From contig OZ059899.1 of assembly GCA_964057225.1 (NCBI GenBank), positions 13,834,501-13,898,500 on the forward strand: a stretch of DNA of 64,000 bases, read 5' to 3'. Numbering within the stretch: position 1 is the stretch's first letter; each line of letters starts with the position of its first letter. Below the pieces are notes generated by a model. That model was not told where the DNA came from, did no database searches, and saw only the letters and a list, made by a program, of their open reading frames with translations. The stretch is from Auanema rhodensis. Its lineage: Eukaryota > Nematoda > Chromadorea > Rhabditida > Rhabditidae. Of the stretch, positions 1 to 18,046 are shown in pieces. A program made the translations under genes and the position numbers.

Positions 1-5696
<5,696 letters not shown>

Positions 5697-5819
5697 ACAT
5701 TTATTGTTACTTTTTGTTGTTTTATCATAAAATTTTCATATTATTTGTTATGATTGTTACGATTCAAAATACGTCTTGAAGTATCAAAGTTGGTATAACT
5801 GAACACAGCAATAAACATA

Positions 5820-6419
5820 CAGTCCTGTGCGAAATAGTTGGGACACCCCTATGTTAGACCCCAGAAAACCCCTTCAAACTACAAAAAAAAATTTTGCGAG
5901 TTTGTATAGTTTATATTCAGTCAAAATATATGTTAATATATTGAAAACTGATTTTATTATTATTTCTAAATTTATAAGGAAAAATAGTGTTTTTTGACTA
6001 TTTTGAATAATCCCTTTGGTATAATTAAGTTCTTTTCTGCAGCATAGCTTCAAACAAGTAAGCTTCAGCATCTGAATCTTAACAAATATCTATGAAGAGA
6101 ACTTGGTTAACGTACAACCAAATTATCCCATTCAAATGAAAAATAGACGTTTAGTGTACTCCTAACATTCTATCAAAAGATTATTTCTGAAGTCTTGATG
6201 AAACTCATGAAATTTATGAAAGAAGACTTCAAGCAGTTTATGAAAATTTCGGGGACTTCAGAAATTACTTTTAAACATGATTTTTAAAATTTTTAAGATT
6301 TTTTGTGAATTCATTATCGTTTTTTAACACTCAAAATATATTTTTCTTCAATTTTTGTAGTTTATGTTAAAAGATATGAAGAATTCAAGTGAGTGTCCCA
6401 ACTATTTCGCACAGGGCTG
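5820..6419 (+). mobile_element. Tc1-type non-autonomous element (MITE), 600 bp
   Basis: Terminal inverted repeats of 27 bp (5820-5846 and 6393-6419) begin with CAG and match with one mismatch ('cctgtgcgaaatagttggg' in the left arm). The element is flanked on both sides by TA (5818-5819 and 6420-6421), the target duplication of Tc1/mariner elements. No transposase frame is present inside, so it must be mobilised in trans. It fills most of the gap between the EPRS and nicastrin genes; the rest of that gap (5697-5817, 6422-6709) is AT-rich 3' UTR and promoter without other visible features. Confidence 0.9.
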
Positions 6420-6709
6420 TAACTAAAATAAAATTACCGAGAAAACCATATGTATTTAATAAATAAGAAACAAAAAAATGAGGTGAATCTGTCAAAAGGC
6501 AACTATTTATAACAAGTTTTAGCGAATTATATATACGCAACACAAGGATTACGTATTGTGAGCGAAGTCTTAGAAAACGAACGTTTTTAAAATTTCCCAT
6601 TTAAAAAAGTCTTTATTTCGGTTAAATTATTTTTAATATAACATGTTTTATATTATTAAAATAATTTATATACTATAGGATAAGTGCTAGTTATGAGAAG
6701 TATAGTCTG

Positions 6710-9591
6710 ATGTTGAAATATATTTTAATTTTGTTGTTTGCGGGTATGTAATATATAATTTTTGTCAAATTTTCATTCATTTCTTTTGAAGGAGCGGTGA
6801 ATGCTGTTGGCCTACCCGATGATATTTATTATAAAGTGGATGTTCATAGTGGCTCTGCTTGTTACCGTTTATTAAACGGAACGCACCAATTTGGATGTCA
6901 TAGTTAGTTCCGTTCACTTTCCGTACAATGACTTGTTATTTGCAGCTACGAAGCAAGATGGTTCTGGCGTAGTTGTAGTCATAAGAGATTTGGTTGAAGC
7001 TGAAAATATCAAAACTTGCTGGAGGTAATGATTTTGTTTTAATTTCCTTAATACTTTAATATTAAAGGAATCGATTTCCGGAATATAGCGGATCCTTCTT
7101 TATTCTCATTGATTTATCGCTGTTTGACAAGTATTACATTCTTCTTAACGCTTTTAACATTAAATTCGTTTAAGAACTGTTATAAAAGATTTACAATCAG
7201 CTACATGTGTCAACGGTATCATCTTGACCAATAAAGAAACACTTTCTTTGCAATCTACTGTTGTTGGCTCACATGATAGTCAATGTCCGAATGAGCAGAC
7301 TAGTAAGTTATATTTTAGATGTGAATATAATTCACATTTTTTTAGGCTTTTATAAAGATGGATGTGAAAAAAATTCCTGGAATAAAAAAGGTGCAATTAT
7401 TCCTCATGGCTTGAGGTATATGGATTGGAATAAACAGATTTTATACTTATCAAATGATACTCATATCAAATCTATTGAGCAGGTCGGTTTTAGATATTCA
7501 TTTAGTTTGAATTGTTTTATTATATAGTGTTATGATTTGTTTAACAAGCCTAACGGAAGTGATACTGTTACATATCCATTGTGTTCTGCTTCGTTTTCTA
7601 TCAGAAGTATGGCTGCTGGTTCAACCGAAATATGTTATAGACGTAGTATGCCAAATTCTCGTATTTTGGATTTAAATATTGATGATAGGTTAGTTTATAA
7701 TGTGTTTCTGTGTAATGGTGTATTTTCAACTTAGATCTGGAATCTGTCATAGCTTAAGTGGAAGAAGTGTTGTTGCTTTATTACCCCCAAATAAGAAAAA
7801 GGAAGGACCTAAACAGAAATCTAGTCAGTACATGATGCTATCTGGAAGGGTAATTTATTACCAATTTATTTTTGTAAAGTTAGTTTTTATAGTTGGACAG
7901 CTTTGGGTTTATACCAGAAGTATCATTTGGAGACATATCAGTTGTTACTTCATTGATCTCGATGTTAGCTGTTGCTAAGGGTATTGGAGATAACTATGAT
8001 AGTTTTGAGTCCGCAAGTGCCGCTTCTGATAAATATCTCTTGTACACTCTGTTCAACGGGGTTAGCTTATATATTTCCTTTTGTTTAACTTCTTATTCGA
8101 CATTTAAGGAAGCTTTTGATTATATTGGAAGTAGTCATATGCTATTTGACATCCAAAATAATCGTTTCCCTCATGATGAGGATGAAAATGCTTTGTTTGA
8201 ACAGGTGAGGATGATATTAATAAAAACTGACAGAATACTTTTTCAACTAGGTTTCTCCTGAGGACATCGTTGCCGTAATTGAGCCACAGCACATTGGTTC
8301 GGGTAGTGAACTGAAGATTATTGTTGATGATAAACAGATGAAGTTTGAAGAAGTATAATATATTTTTCTTCCTTTATATCTTTGACCATACTTGTTTAGG
8401 TGCATAATATCATTAGCTCCATACAAAAAGGAGGTTTATCACGAAGTGTGCATATTCAAAAACCCAAGAGTGGTTTACGAATGCCTCCATCCACCTGGCA
8501 TTCGTTGATGAAAGTAAATCCGAAAGCTGTTGGTGTTGTCTTGGCTCCATTCACTGAAGAATACGAATACAGGTGATATATATTTTTTCTTTTATTTCAA
8601 AAACGGATAACTTATTATAGACGAGTCAACAGTATGCTGGACAGAAACTCTTGGTCAGCCGAGGACAGAGCTGATACCATCCAGCAAATTGCAACTGCTG
8701 CAGCAGCTATTTTGCGAGTAGCTGCAGACTATGTTAGCATCAGTGAATCAGTAAAAGCTTCGTTAGTCATCGACGATAAATTTGTATGTTGAATTTTATG
8801 AGTTTTGTTTGTAATATTGCTTTTAGGTTTCTACACTCTTTGACTGTTTTATATCATCTAATGAAACCTATGAATGCGAATTCATTGAGAAATTGAGAGG
8901 AGTAAAGACACGAAGTATGTTCCACGAAGATTTTTCGTTATTCAATGGCTCTTTTGGCTAATTTCAGAAATAACCGATGTTAAAAGCTCTTATATTGGAG
9001 TTGGCGATGCTAATATGTTGCAAGTTTTTGCTCATTCATTAGCAATATATGCTTCTGGTACAACAGCTCATACCCATAATATCAAAGATGCAAAACAGTG
9101 TACAGACCTTGGTCGTGTTCAAAAGGTAGTTTTGGAAAAAACTGCAGTTATGGATCATACATTATTTTTTGCTTAGGCTTATAATTTTCATTGGTTGACT
9201 GATCCGATTACATCCACTAGTCATTGTTATCGTCATAGCGTTTATCTTGATGAAGCCATATCTCCAGCCTTCTTGATAGAAGGTATGTCACTCTTATAAT
9301 TTCTTTTAATATAGTAAATTCAGGCTATGATTTCAAAAATTCGACATATTCAACATGGACTGAATCAGTATATGAACTAGATGATTTGAAACTATTTTTA
9401 GTTGAAAGAAAGTAAGTTAAAATTAAATAATCTTTATTAAATTATTTCTTTTAAGATCGTTTGAAATTTGTTTATTCTTAACGGGATGCGTTATCTCATT
9501 GTTGGCAGTCTTAATTGCTGGAAGATGCTCGGAAGATACATTCATAATCGACGAAGGTGATATCAGAGCTGAACAAGGAGAACCACTTTAA
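6710..9591 (+). CDS. ncstn: Nicastrin, gamma-secretase subunit
   Basis: Type I membrane glycoprotein that gates substrates into the gamma-secretase complex, which cleaves Notch and APP-type proteins. Eighteen exons give 701 residues (human nicastrin has 709). An N-terminal signal peptide 'MLKYILILLFAGAVNA' is followed by the cysteine-containing small lobe, then the aminopeptidase-like large lobe with 'AFDYIGSSHM', where the Glu and Tyr of the human GETFDYIGSS motif are kept. Near the end are 'STWTESVYEL', one membrane segment ('FLTGCVISLLAVLIAG') and a short cytosolic tail. The start is the first usable ATG; an earlier ATG at 6693 meets a stop after five codons. COA6 begins 255 bp downstream on the same strand. 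Confidence 0.93.
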
Positions 9592-9846
9592 TTAATTTAA
9601 TTTAACTTATCATATTTACATCTCTTGCTAGGAGAGAAATCTCTTTAAAACCTTTATGCTGTCATAATTTTCTAATTTACCATTGTTTCCTTGATCTCAA
9701 TTCTTTTTATTTTCCGAAATGAATCCTTCTCTAAAGTTATTTTTGTTCTTGAGTTTAATGTTTATAGCTCATATCTACCTGACTTATAATGATTATATAT
9801 CTCCAAAATAGCATAATAACTTTTCTTCTTTTTTGAATTAGACTTC

Positions 9847-10259
9847 ATGTCTGAGCCAGGAAAGGCTCTGAAAACTGATAGGGAACGTTGCTATATAGTA
9901 GGTTTTACTATTATTTCAAAAATATTTTCTTCAATATTAGGCGAGAGACGCTTTCTTTGCTTGTAGTGACAGATATTTAGAACAAGGGTTATCTGAAGAA
10001 CAGGTATTCGAGGTAATAGTGCTTTTATTGACCTTTTTAGGCCTTGAAAAAGTGCAAAACTGAGAAAAAGTTGTTTGATACTGATTGCCCCACTTCTTGG
10101 GTTGGGCACTTTGTTAGAAAACACAACTTTGAAAGGTAGAACATGGTATCTCACTCATTTTTATCAAATGGCAATCTTAGGTACAAGAAAAAGTTGGCTG
10201 AAGAAGGGTTGAACGTAGCAGAGAAAGATGATGAATCTACTTCCACTCAGAAGCAATAG
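9847..10259 (+). CDS. coa6: Cytochrome c oxidase assembly factor 6
   Basis: Small mitochondrial intermembrane-space copper-relay protein needed for maturation of the COX2 CuA site. Four exons (9847-9897, 9941-10012, 10041-10135, 10181-10259) encode 98 residues. The four cysteines form a CX9C and a CX10C pair ('RCYIARDAFFACSD' and 'KKCKTEKKLFDTDCP'), the signature of COA6 rather than COX6B, followed by 'SWVGHFVRKHNFERYKKKL', which matches the COA6 C-terminal helix. Only 44 nt separate its stop codon from the first PRORP exon, so the two are probably co-transcribed. Confidence 0.87.
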
Positions 10260-10302
10260 AGTATCTAGATTATATTAGGATTGATTTGAATGATTTTTGT
10301 AG

Positions 10303-12362
10303 ATTCTTTATAAATTTGGTCTTTTTCGATCGTTAGCTAGCAAAGTTGGCAATCAACCTGCCAAATTTAAGAAAGTACCAGTGCCAACGATAGCCAAGGT
10401 TATTGGTAGAATTAGATAGTTTCTATTTATGTTTACCGTTTTTTTAGAATAAAAAGTTATTAAAGACTGAATGTTTGTCATACAATGGTTCAAAAGATTC
10501 ATTTCCACGGATAGATTTCAAATTAATTTCTGAGAATTATGTGAGAAGCCCCTAATTTTATTATTTTCCTATTCAATTTTATAGAAAGAACCTGAGCGAG
10601 ACATGAGTCATACTTATCCTTTCCGTAAGTTACAAATACAAAGGTTTGCAGATTGATATATAGGTTTATTTTTTCCTTTTTAGAAGATGCCACTTATTCC
10701 CAGAAATTAGAGATTATATAAAAAATAATTTGTCAACCCCTATGAACTCTCAAATTTTGTTAGAAGTTTTAACATCCTTATTAGAAGCTAAAATTTATGG
10801 CAAATCCGAAGACGAAGATGTGATATTAGCTCAGAAGATATTTGAAGCACAAACAATCCCAATGCCTCCCGTTATTCAGCATAGTTTTGGTACAGGTTTT
10901 AAAAGATTATGATTATAAGTAGATTGCTTTCAGAAGCTCTTCATCTGCTTATAACAGATCCTTATAACGATAAAGCATTATCTACTTTATTCAAAGAAAA
11001 TATGATTCATATGGGTAAAATGGAAAGATTGTATGCTTGGAGTTCTTTAATGTGCGGCCAAATAGAACGATTCAAGTCAGTTCACAAAAGTTTTCGCTTT
11101 TTAAAAGTTCAGTGTTGTTGCAGAACCATAGTTTCTGAAAGTAAAGTTGATGTCACAGATCCTATTGTTTTGTACTTACTATGGAAACACATTGAGGGAA
11201 ACAAGGTATAGATACTTGCCATCATGTTATGCTTAATGTAACGTTAAGGCTGATCCTAATGACATTGCTTGCTTCCTGCTTGACCATTTACAAAAGAAAA
11301 AGTTGATGGTAGATATCGATTCTTTCGAAAAATACTTCGCACCTTTCTTAAGGTAATTTTAATTTTTTTTTGTTTTTTTCACCCATCAACATATTCAGAG
11401 AAATAGGAGAATTAACAAAGCCTGAACTAAGTGATGGTACTGTGGTTGATGAATATATACTGAAGACAAAAAATCTCAACGCAAATGATGTACAAATTCT
11501 AGAGAAGGATGTATTGGGTTGGCTTACGAACTTAGCTAAATCAGGAGGTGAATTGCTCTCATATTTAGTTATGACTTAAAGCCATCCGTCTATATTTATA
11601 GGAAGTTTGGGCAAAAGTGAATTATCTAATTTCCTACAGCAAGTCAAAATTTGGAAAATAAATGGCCTCAAAAACAAAACAAAGAAATCAGCTATTGTTG
11701 TAGATGCTCTTAATACTACTTGCGGTAGACGGGAAAAGCTGAATTCTTTTATAAATTCGTATGATAAGCTATATTATTATTGGAACTTCAATTTCTCTCT
11801 TTTCCAGGCTTACCAAAAAATATTTCAATGTATTTGTGGTCATAAGGAAACCATTGTCAGAATCGTTTTTCAAACAACGATTTCCAGGAAATGTTAGATT
11901 TTTCTCGTGTAACATCAAGTAAGAATGGGCTATTTTTAATTAATTTTCACATGTTTTAGTTCTGAGGATGATCTTTTTACAATTTATGCCGGTTTAGCAT
12001 GGGGTCCCACAGCCAAGCTTTTGAGCAATGATCTTTTCAGAGGTCACATAGCACGGCTGGAGTAATATATTCGAAAAACATCAAATATAATTTTTCTTTG
12101 TTTAGACATACAGGAAGTCTTTCTCTTAGTGAATGGCTAAACTCTTCTTCTTTGCGATTTGAAAAAGATGATAATAACTTCAACATAATGGTATTGCATA
12201 GTATTTAATATTCATAGTAATATGAGCAGTTTTTAGGATTTATCGAAACTTCAAAGATCTGTTAAGAAGTTAGATAATGGTGTTTATCTTATCCCAACTG
12301 AAGATAAAACACTAGTTCCTATAAAGTATCATTTGTTTAAACTGATAAAATCTCCAACATAA
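10303..12362 (+). CDS. mrpp-3: Protein-only mitochondrial RNase P nuclease (PRORP/MRPP3)
   Basis: Cuts the 5' leader of mitochondrial pre-tRNAs. Thirteen exons sum to 505 codons plus stop. The C-terminal half is a NYN-type metallonuclease: 'AIVVDALNTT' (first catalytic Asp), 'SEDDLFTIYAGL' (two Asp) and 'SNDLFRGHIARL' (fourth Asp and His), the PRORP order. The N-terminus 'YKFGLFRSLASK' is basic and without acidic residues, like a mitochondrial presequence. Oddity: the first exon follows an acceptor-like tttttgtag and has no in-frame ATG; the first in-frame Met is at 10603, inside the protein. A missed upstream exon, a non-AUG (ATT) start or a start at 10603 are possible. The 3' end is also open: splicing 12326-12365 would move the stop to 12456. 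Confidence 0.8.
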
Positions 12363-13405
12363 TAGGTTTACTTATACTTCTTTCAAGTCTAATAGTTTGT
12401 TGTTATTTGTTATTGTTATAGACACCATCTGTTTTAATTCCCTTTTGTATTATTAAAGAATTTATAAGTCTTGTCTATCCTATTGTCAAAATAGAAAACA
12501 TATTTCAAGCTTAACGATTTTTATACAGCGTATATCGATAGTGATATGGCCATTATTCCTTCTGCTGGAACTTTAAATAATTAAATAGCTTTTAAAACAT
12601 AAAGTTTTGTGAATGGAGATTCAGAGTATGTACTCAATCGATTCGATCCCGCTCGATACCGTCACGAAATCATGCGCTATGTCAATTTCCTCGAAAATTC
12701 AAATCTTAGAAGGTCGTTAAGGTCTTAAATACCATTGCTCTACGATCAGAAATCATGAACTTATACTTTAGACTATGCAGCGGATCAAAACTCTAATGAT
12801 CTCTCTTACAAATTGTAGTTATCCTCCTTTTATAATTTTCGCACACCAATTCCTGCAACTTAATTTCCATTATCGATTAATTAGGATAAAATCAATGTTT
12901 AAACGTAATTGCTGCAATGCTTTTGCTTTATGAAGGTTTATAAAGGTTTGCAATTGTATTAAAACCTTATATAATTCATAAACAACTTTCCTCGGTGAGG
13001 TTATGCTCAACATCTGCTTTTATTGATTTCTGCGCCATTACCGCCAGGGTGGGGGAGTCGTTGTGGAGTCATTGAGATGGTTTAAATCCGAATATTAAAT
13101 AAAATCTTCAAAGGAAATACTTAATATATCTTGTATTGATAACTGAAAACGAAATCGATACTGAAATGTAAATTGAGTTATCTAATATACGGAGCCTTTT
13201 AAAAATGGATGCCCCGCCTTTGTGCCTAGGTCATATGCTGGACAAATACGTAGGGGCTAGCTGCACGAATATGCCCCTACCCATCGTGATTCTTTAATTG
13301 TTTTTTCCATTTTTTCGAAAGCACATTGTTATTTTTTGTGCTAACTATAACCAGTGTATCTTAAACTATCTTTTATATCTATTTTCAGAATAATAGCATT
13401 CATAA
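12363..13405 (+). other. Intergenic region upstream of the acidic gene
   Basis: No gene recognised. Two overlapping short open frames near 12605-12720 (one includes 'FDPARYRHEIMRY') look somewhat coding but cannot be tied to a gene. An 8-bp perfect inverted repeat (13250-13257 with 13273-13280) could form a hairpin. A 30-codon ATG frame at 13205-13297 spans it. A good acceptor (tattttcag) ends at 13388, 17 nt before the next start codon, and may be a trans-splice or 5' UTR splice site. Confidence 0.4.
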
Positions 13406-15474
13406 ATGAGGGAGGACGAAGAGGAAAGGCCATGCGTTCCCGATCAAACCCCCGAACATCTTAAACTGCCTCCATATGATGTAAGTTGAAATTTTAGGAT
13501 TTAATTTTTACATAATTATAGAGTGACAATGACTGCATCAATGATTATGACAATACTTCTGAAATTGATAGGATGGTTCATGTTGTAAATCTAATTCTAC
13601 ATGAGAATAATAACCGTCCCAGGTTCGAAAACTCAACTTCAGTTTTCTCAAAAACGGCTTAAGATATCTTCATAATTTTTTTTGATTTAGTTTCAGAAAT
13701 AAAAAAGCTTCAAAAAGAGGTGTATATGGTTTAGTTGGGGATGATCAAGATTTAGGAATTTGGTTAGTTAGTTTTTAACCGTTTTACAGGCAAATACAAC
13801 TCAATCATTCATACCTTCTATTTTCAGGGGCCCTTATTTGGAAGACATATATAGAAATAGTCATCTTCATCCTGCCTTAATTCCGGTACAAAATAAATTA
13901 AAATTTATAACAAAAATAAAAACTTTAATTTTTAGGATGCACGGCCTAAGCTTGCTTCAGACGAAGGATATACTTCATCAATCTTGCCAAAATGGGATGT
14001 TCTGAAACCTATAGATATGGAGGTAGAGGACAATGAGGAAGAAAAACCTGAAATAGAAGCAGAAGGATTACCCGAAGGAGGAGTTGAAGAAGGAGCTGAA
14101 ATAAAACTAGACGATGAAGAAGAGCCTGAAGTGGATGCATTAGTAGAAGCAGAGGCAGAAACTGAAAATGAAACTGAAACAGAAACAGAAACGGAAATAA
14201 AGAGAGATGTATGCGTGGTAAAGGTAAAAATTAAAAAAAAAAATAATTTTAATATGATCAGTTTCCAGTCTCATTTTGAAATCGATTACTCAACTCAATT
14301 GCCCTCAACATCAACATCGCCCTCAACTTCCCAAGGAAGTGAGGTTGATTCTGGCTATTCTCGATTATCAACTGTTTTAAGGTTTATTTTAAAAAATAAA
14401 TATATAAATTTCATTTCATTTTTAGATTTGGTAGTATTGATGGTCGAATCAATAAACGTGGTTGGATTAGTTTACCTAGTTTCAAAAGTTATAAACGCAA
14501 AAAGTATACCACAATTAATATAATTAACTTCTTATAATATTATTTAAGTAAAAAGGGTGATGGAACAGGTGAACACGAATCTTCAACTTCTCATTCAAAT
14601 GCTCCATTGTTCGATGATGTTAGTTTAATGTTTTGATTCTTTGTTGTAATTGTTTCCATGTTTCAGAACTATTATTATCGAAAATCTTCATTAAGAAGCA
14701 CTTATAAAGCATTGATGATAATTGATGATCCTGATCAGTATGTGGATAACTAATTTATAATGAATTTATATTGTTTTTAGTATACCTCTTGCACCTAAGC
14801 GAACACCTCCTCCTAGGTGTGATCCTGTTATAGTTCAAGATTCTAACCAAAACGAACCGGAAATGGAAATGGTGGTTGATGAGCAACCCTCAACTAATGA
14901 TGTTGCTCTTGCTGGCATAAAAAAGTATATTTTTCATATATTTTAAATATTTAACAAATGTGTCCTTCTTCAGTGATCATTCTTACCGACAGTATAGAAC
15001 AGATCACGAGTACGAGGATGAAGAAGTAGCTGAAGGAGATGAGGTTGAACCATATGAACCTACTGAAGATGGAGACGATACCGGGAAGGAAGACGATGAG
15101 GACGGGGACGATAGAGAGAGGGAGAATTATGATGGACGGTCTCGGTCGTATGAAGACGAAGAAGATGAAGACGAGAATAAAGATTATCGAGCTCGTGCAA
15201 GAAATCGTTTGGCGTATAGAAGGTCTTTAACTATTTTTATTTTTTTCAACTTCCCATATTTTAGTGAATCATCAGGGTCTTCCTGTAGTTCTGACTATCC
15301 TATAGAAGGCCGACCATATAATTATCAACGAAAGAATAGAGAAGATGAAGAATCGTCATCTTCAAGCCAGGGAAATCAATATGGTGATGAAGTTGATGAA
15401 GAAAGTGAACAGAGTTTTGCCGAACTCGATCTTTCTTCCGGTGATGGTTCTGCTACAACCGAAATGCGGCAAGG

Positions 15475-15507
<33 letters not shown>

Positions 15508-17046
15508 TGAAGAAGATGAAGAAGAGTAAGCGATTTTTATTCAAAAATTGTTTATGTTTATAATTTGTTTTAGAGAAACTGATAAGTCACATCCTTCCGG
15601 CAGTCAGTGTTATTTCTCAGAGCAATCGACAAGCGCTGGGTGAGTTATGATTTTCAAGTTCACAACTAAACTTTTTTTAGGACCTATGCTGATAGTTTTT
15701 CACGCAAAATTCAACAGGAAAACGAGGATGAGGTACTGATTTTTTTAAAAATAATTTATTGATATTACATTCTCAGGACATGAGAGCTGCCGAAAGTTTA
15801 GAATATGATATGAATGAAGAAGCTGATGTAAGAAGCTTTCGCCTCAGTTTTTTTGCTAAAATTTAATTCTTTCAGGGACCAGCTGAGGAGGATACTTATG
15901 AGCAATCTAAACCTAATTGGCGTAATACTAAACCTTCTAACAGTAGAGAAAACGTTAGTGTAACTCACACTTTCGATGATTTCCGGAGTTCAAATTCTCA
16001 GGTTCTAAACTCGTCTCACAATTTTATTTTATGCTATATCTAATTAAGAATGAGAGATTTGAGGAACGCGAAAATGTAGCAGAGGATGATGATGAGATTG
16101 TTATTGAAGAATTTGATCCGGGGCTCGTAATTGAGACAACGACTGATAATGATGAATTTAACCCATTTGAAGTTTAAATTTTATTTCAACTATTTGTAAT
16201 TCAAGAATTTTCAGGCAGCCGAAGCATCTTCATGTTCAGATCCTCGCAATTTTAGTATTTGCGAAGAAGAATGGTTAGACTCTCGGGACTCTGATGGTAT
16301 GTTATATTTCCTAGTTTTTCAATTTTCACCAACCCTGTTCCAGGCTCAGAACCAAGCAGAATGAATGGCATTTATCGTGAACCTGCTTCCGAAAATAATC
16401 AGGTAATATCCTTCTATCCTTTTGTGTCATTGATATTTCCTATCTAGGATGAAGATGATAGTATGTACGAACTTAGAGTATATCACGATGATGTCCGGTT
16501 AGAGCGTGTTAGGTTGGATCTGACCTTTGATGAATGATTTAACGATTAAAATCTCATTGCAGTAGAAAAAACGGTCAATCGTCCGATGATGAAGACGAAG
16601 AAACCGATGAAAGAGAAGAGCAGCCCCCTGGCCATATTAACCGATCTCTTGTTGTTAATGATGACGACGAGGAAATAGATGTAGTTTCAATTGATAATAA
16701 TGTTTCCGGACATGTTTCCCCCGAATCTCCCGTCTCCCAAAGTTCTTGTGCTGCTACAGGTGGAAATCAGTTTTTCGATTTTTGCATAACTTGATTCAAC
16801 GATTTTTAGACGAGCTATATTTCGAAGAAGGTCAAGAACCAATAGAGAATTTTGTCAGCGAAGAAGTCGAATATATTGAAGATAGTACTTTGTCTGATAA
16901 AAGCAAAATGGATGATAACTCTGGTATGGAGCATAATGGCAACGAGTAAGCAATCAGATTAAACTTTATCTCCACATATTAATGTTATCAGATTACCGGG
17001 TACATCTGGCAGATGGACTGGGGAGAATGGGAAGATAAGAGGCTAA
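13406..17046 (+). CDS. Large acidic low-complexity protein, unrecognised
   Basis: I do not recognise the family. The start ATG follows a strong acceptor by 17 nt. Many exons with about 50-nt introns join in frame: a short N-terminal part without extreme bias ('YGLVGDDQDLGIWGPYL', 'NSHLHPALIP'), then long Glu/Asp-rich tracts (13936-14223 with Thr-Glu repeats; 14977-15526 ending in a Glu run), Ser/Thr-rich linkers, and more acidic segments to 'RWTGENGKIRG'. No signal peptide, membrane segment or catalytic motif is visible. The composition suggests a disordered nuclear or chromatin-associated protein, which is inference only. Exon boundaries between 15220 and 16970 were followed less strictly. 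Confidence 0.7.
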
Positions 17047-18046
17047 TAACATATCCTTTTCTGAACATTTTTAATCTGCGTTATACTGTGAATAATGCTT
17101 GAAGAATGATTATTGGGTGCGATGGAAGCTATAATTAATTCAGATAAAGTAAACGGTCAAAACGATTGTAGATGGATAGCGTTAACCGTTTTAAATAGTC
17201 TTACATGTCTCAATTCATTTCCCCCGTTAACGTGATATTACCGTCTTAGTCCAGTCTAATTTCAATTTGATTGTTTTGCTTCGATCTCTTATTCGAAATC
17301 GGGTACTTGCAATGTCTTTTGTTTTCAGTTTTATTTTTCAACTATTCTGGTGTTTGAAAGCTATTATCATTTTATTGTTGAATTATTTATAATGGTGCAG
17401 CTTAAGTTTAAAAAACTGTTCGAAAACAGTAACTTCCCTGTGTAACTATATCATTTTTAGCCTTAATGTCATAAATAATAAATGTTAATTCCTGAGTTCA
17501 AGCCGGTATTGAAGCTTGATATAAATGTTCTATTAAAATTTGGAACTTGCTTGTGTTGTACTTGATTATTCCGGCCACATGGAAATGCAAATGAAATATT
17601 ACGTGGCACGTTTTGCGTGAGCGCATTTTATTTTTATTTCATGTTCACTCGGTTGTATTCAGATTCATCAGATTTATTTCTTCTAATTTGAATATTTTCC
17701 AGAATTTCAAAACAATTCAAGGCAAATATGCCTAAAGGAAAGTACATAGAAGACACGTGGGTGGGCATAATAAATAGTTTAAAAAGAAACTTTCTCGAAG
17801 TTAAAGCACAATATCTTCAATAAGAGCAGAGAAGTAAAAAGTATCTACATGAAATCACAGTAAGAATTTTTTTAGAAAGCCGGTGACTTTTGTTGGATTA
17901 CAAGAAGTCAAGAATTTCTAATTGGTTTGATGTTTGCATTGTTAGCGGCTTAAAGCTCTTAATGATTCCAATAGATTTTTAACAATGCCCGAAAGTCTTG
18001 TAGCTAAGCTGAGCTGATTTGTTTGGGGTGCCTGTAATTTTATTTA
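17047..18046 (+). other. Intergenic region between converging genes
   Basis: AT-rich spacer between two genes that converge. It holds a 31-codon ATG frame at 17728-17823 ('MPKGKYIEDTWVG...') preceded by an acceptor-like ttttccag; this could be a small peptide gene, but nothing else supports it. Confidence 0.3.

Noticed and set aside
12615-12722. Short frames after PRORP as an extra gene
   Set aside because: Two overlapping phases are open and neither joins convincingly to PRORP or to the acidic gene.
17728-17823. 31-codon frame after an acceptor-like site
   Set aside because: Too short and without homology or context; kept only as a remark in the intergenic entry.
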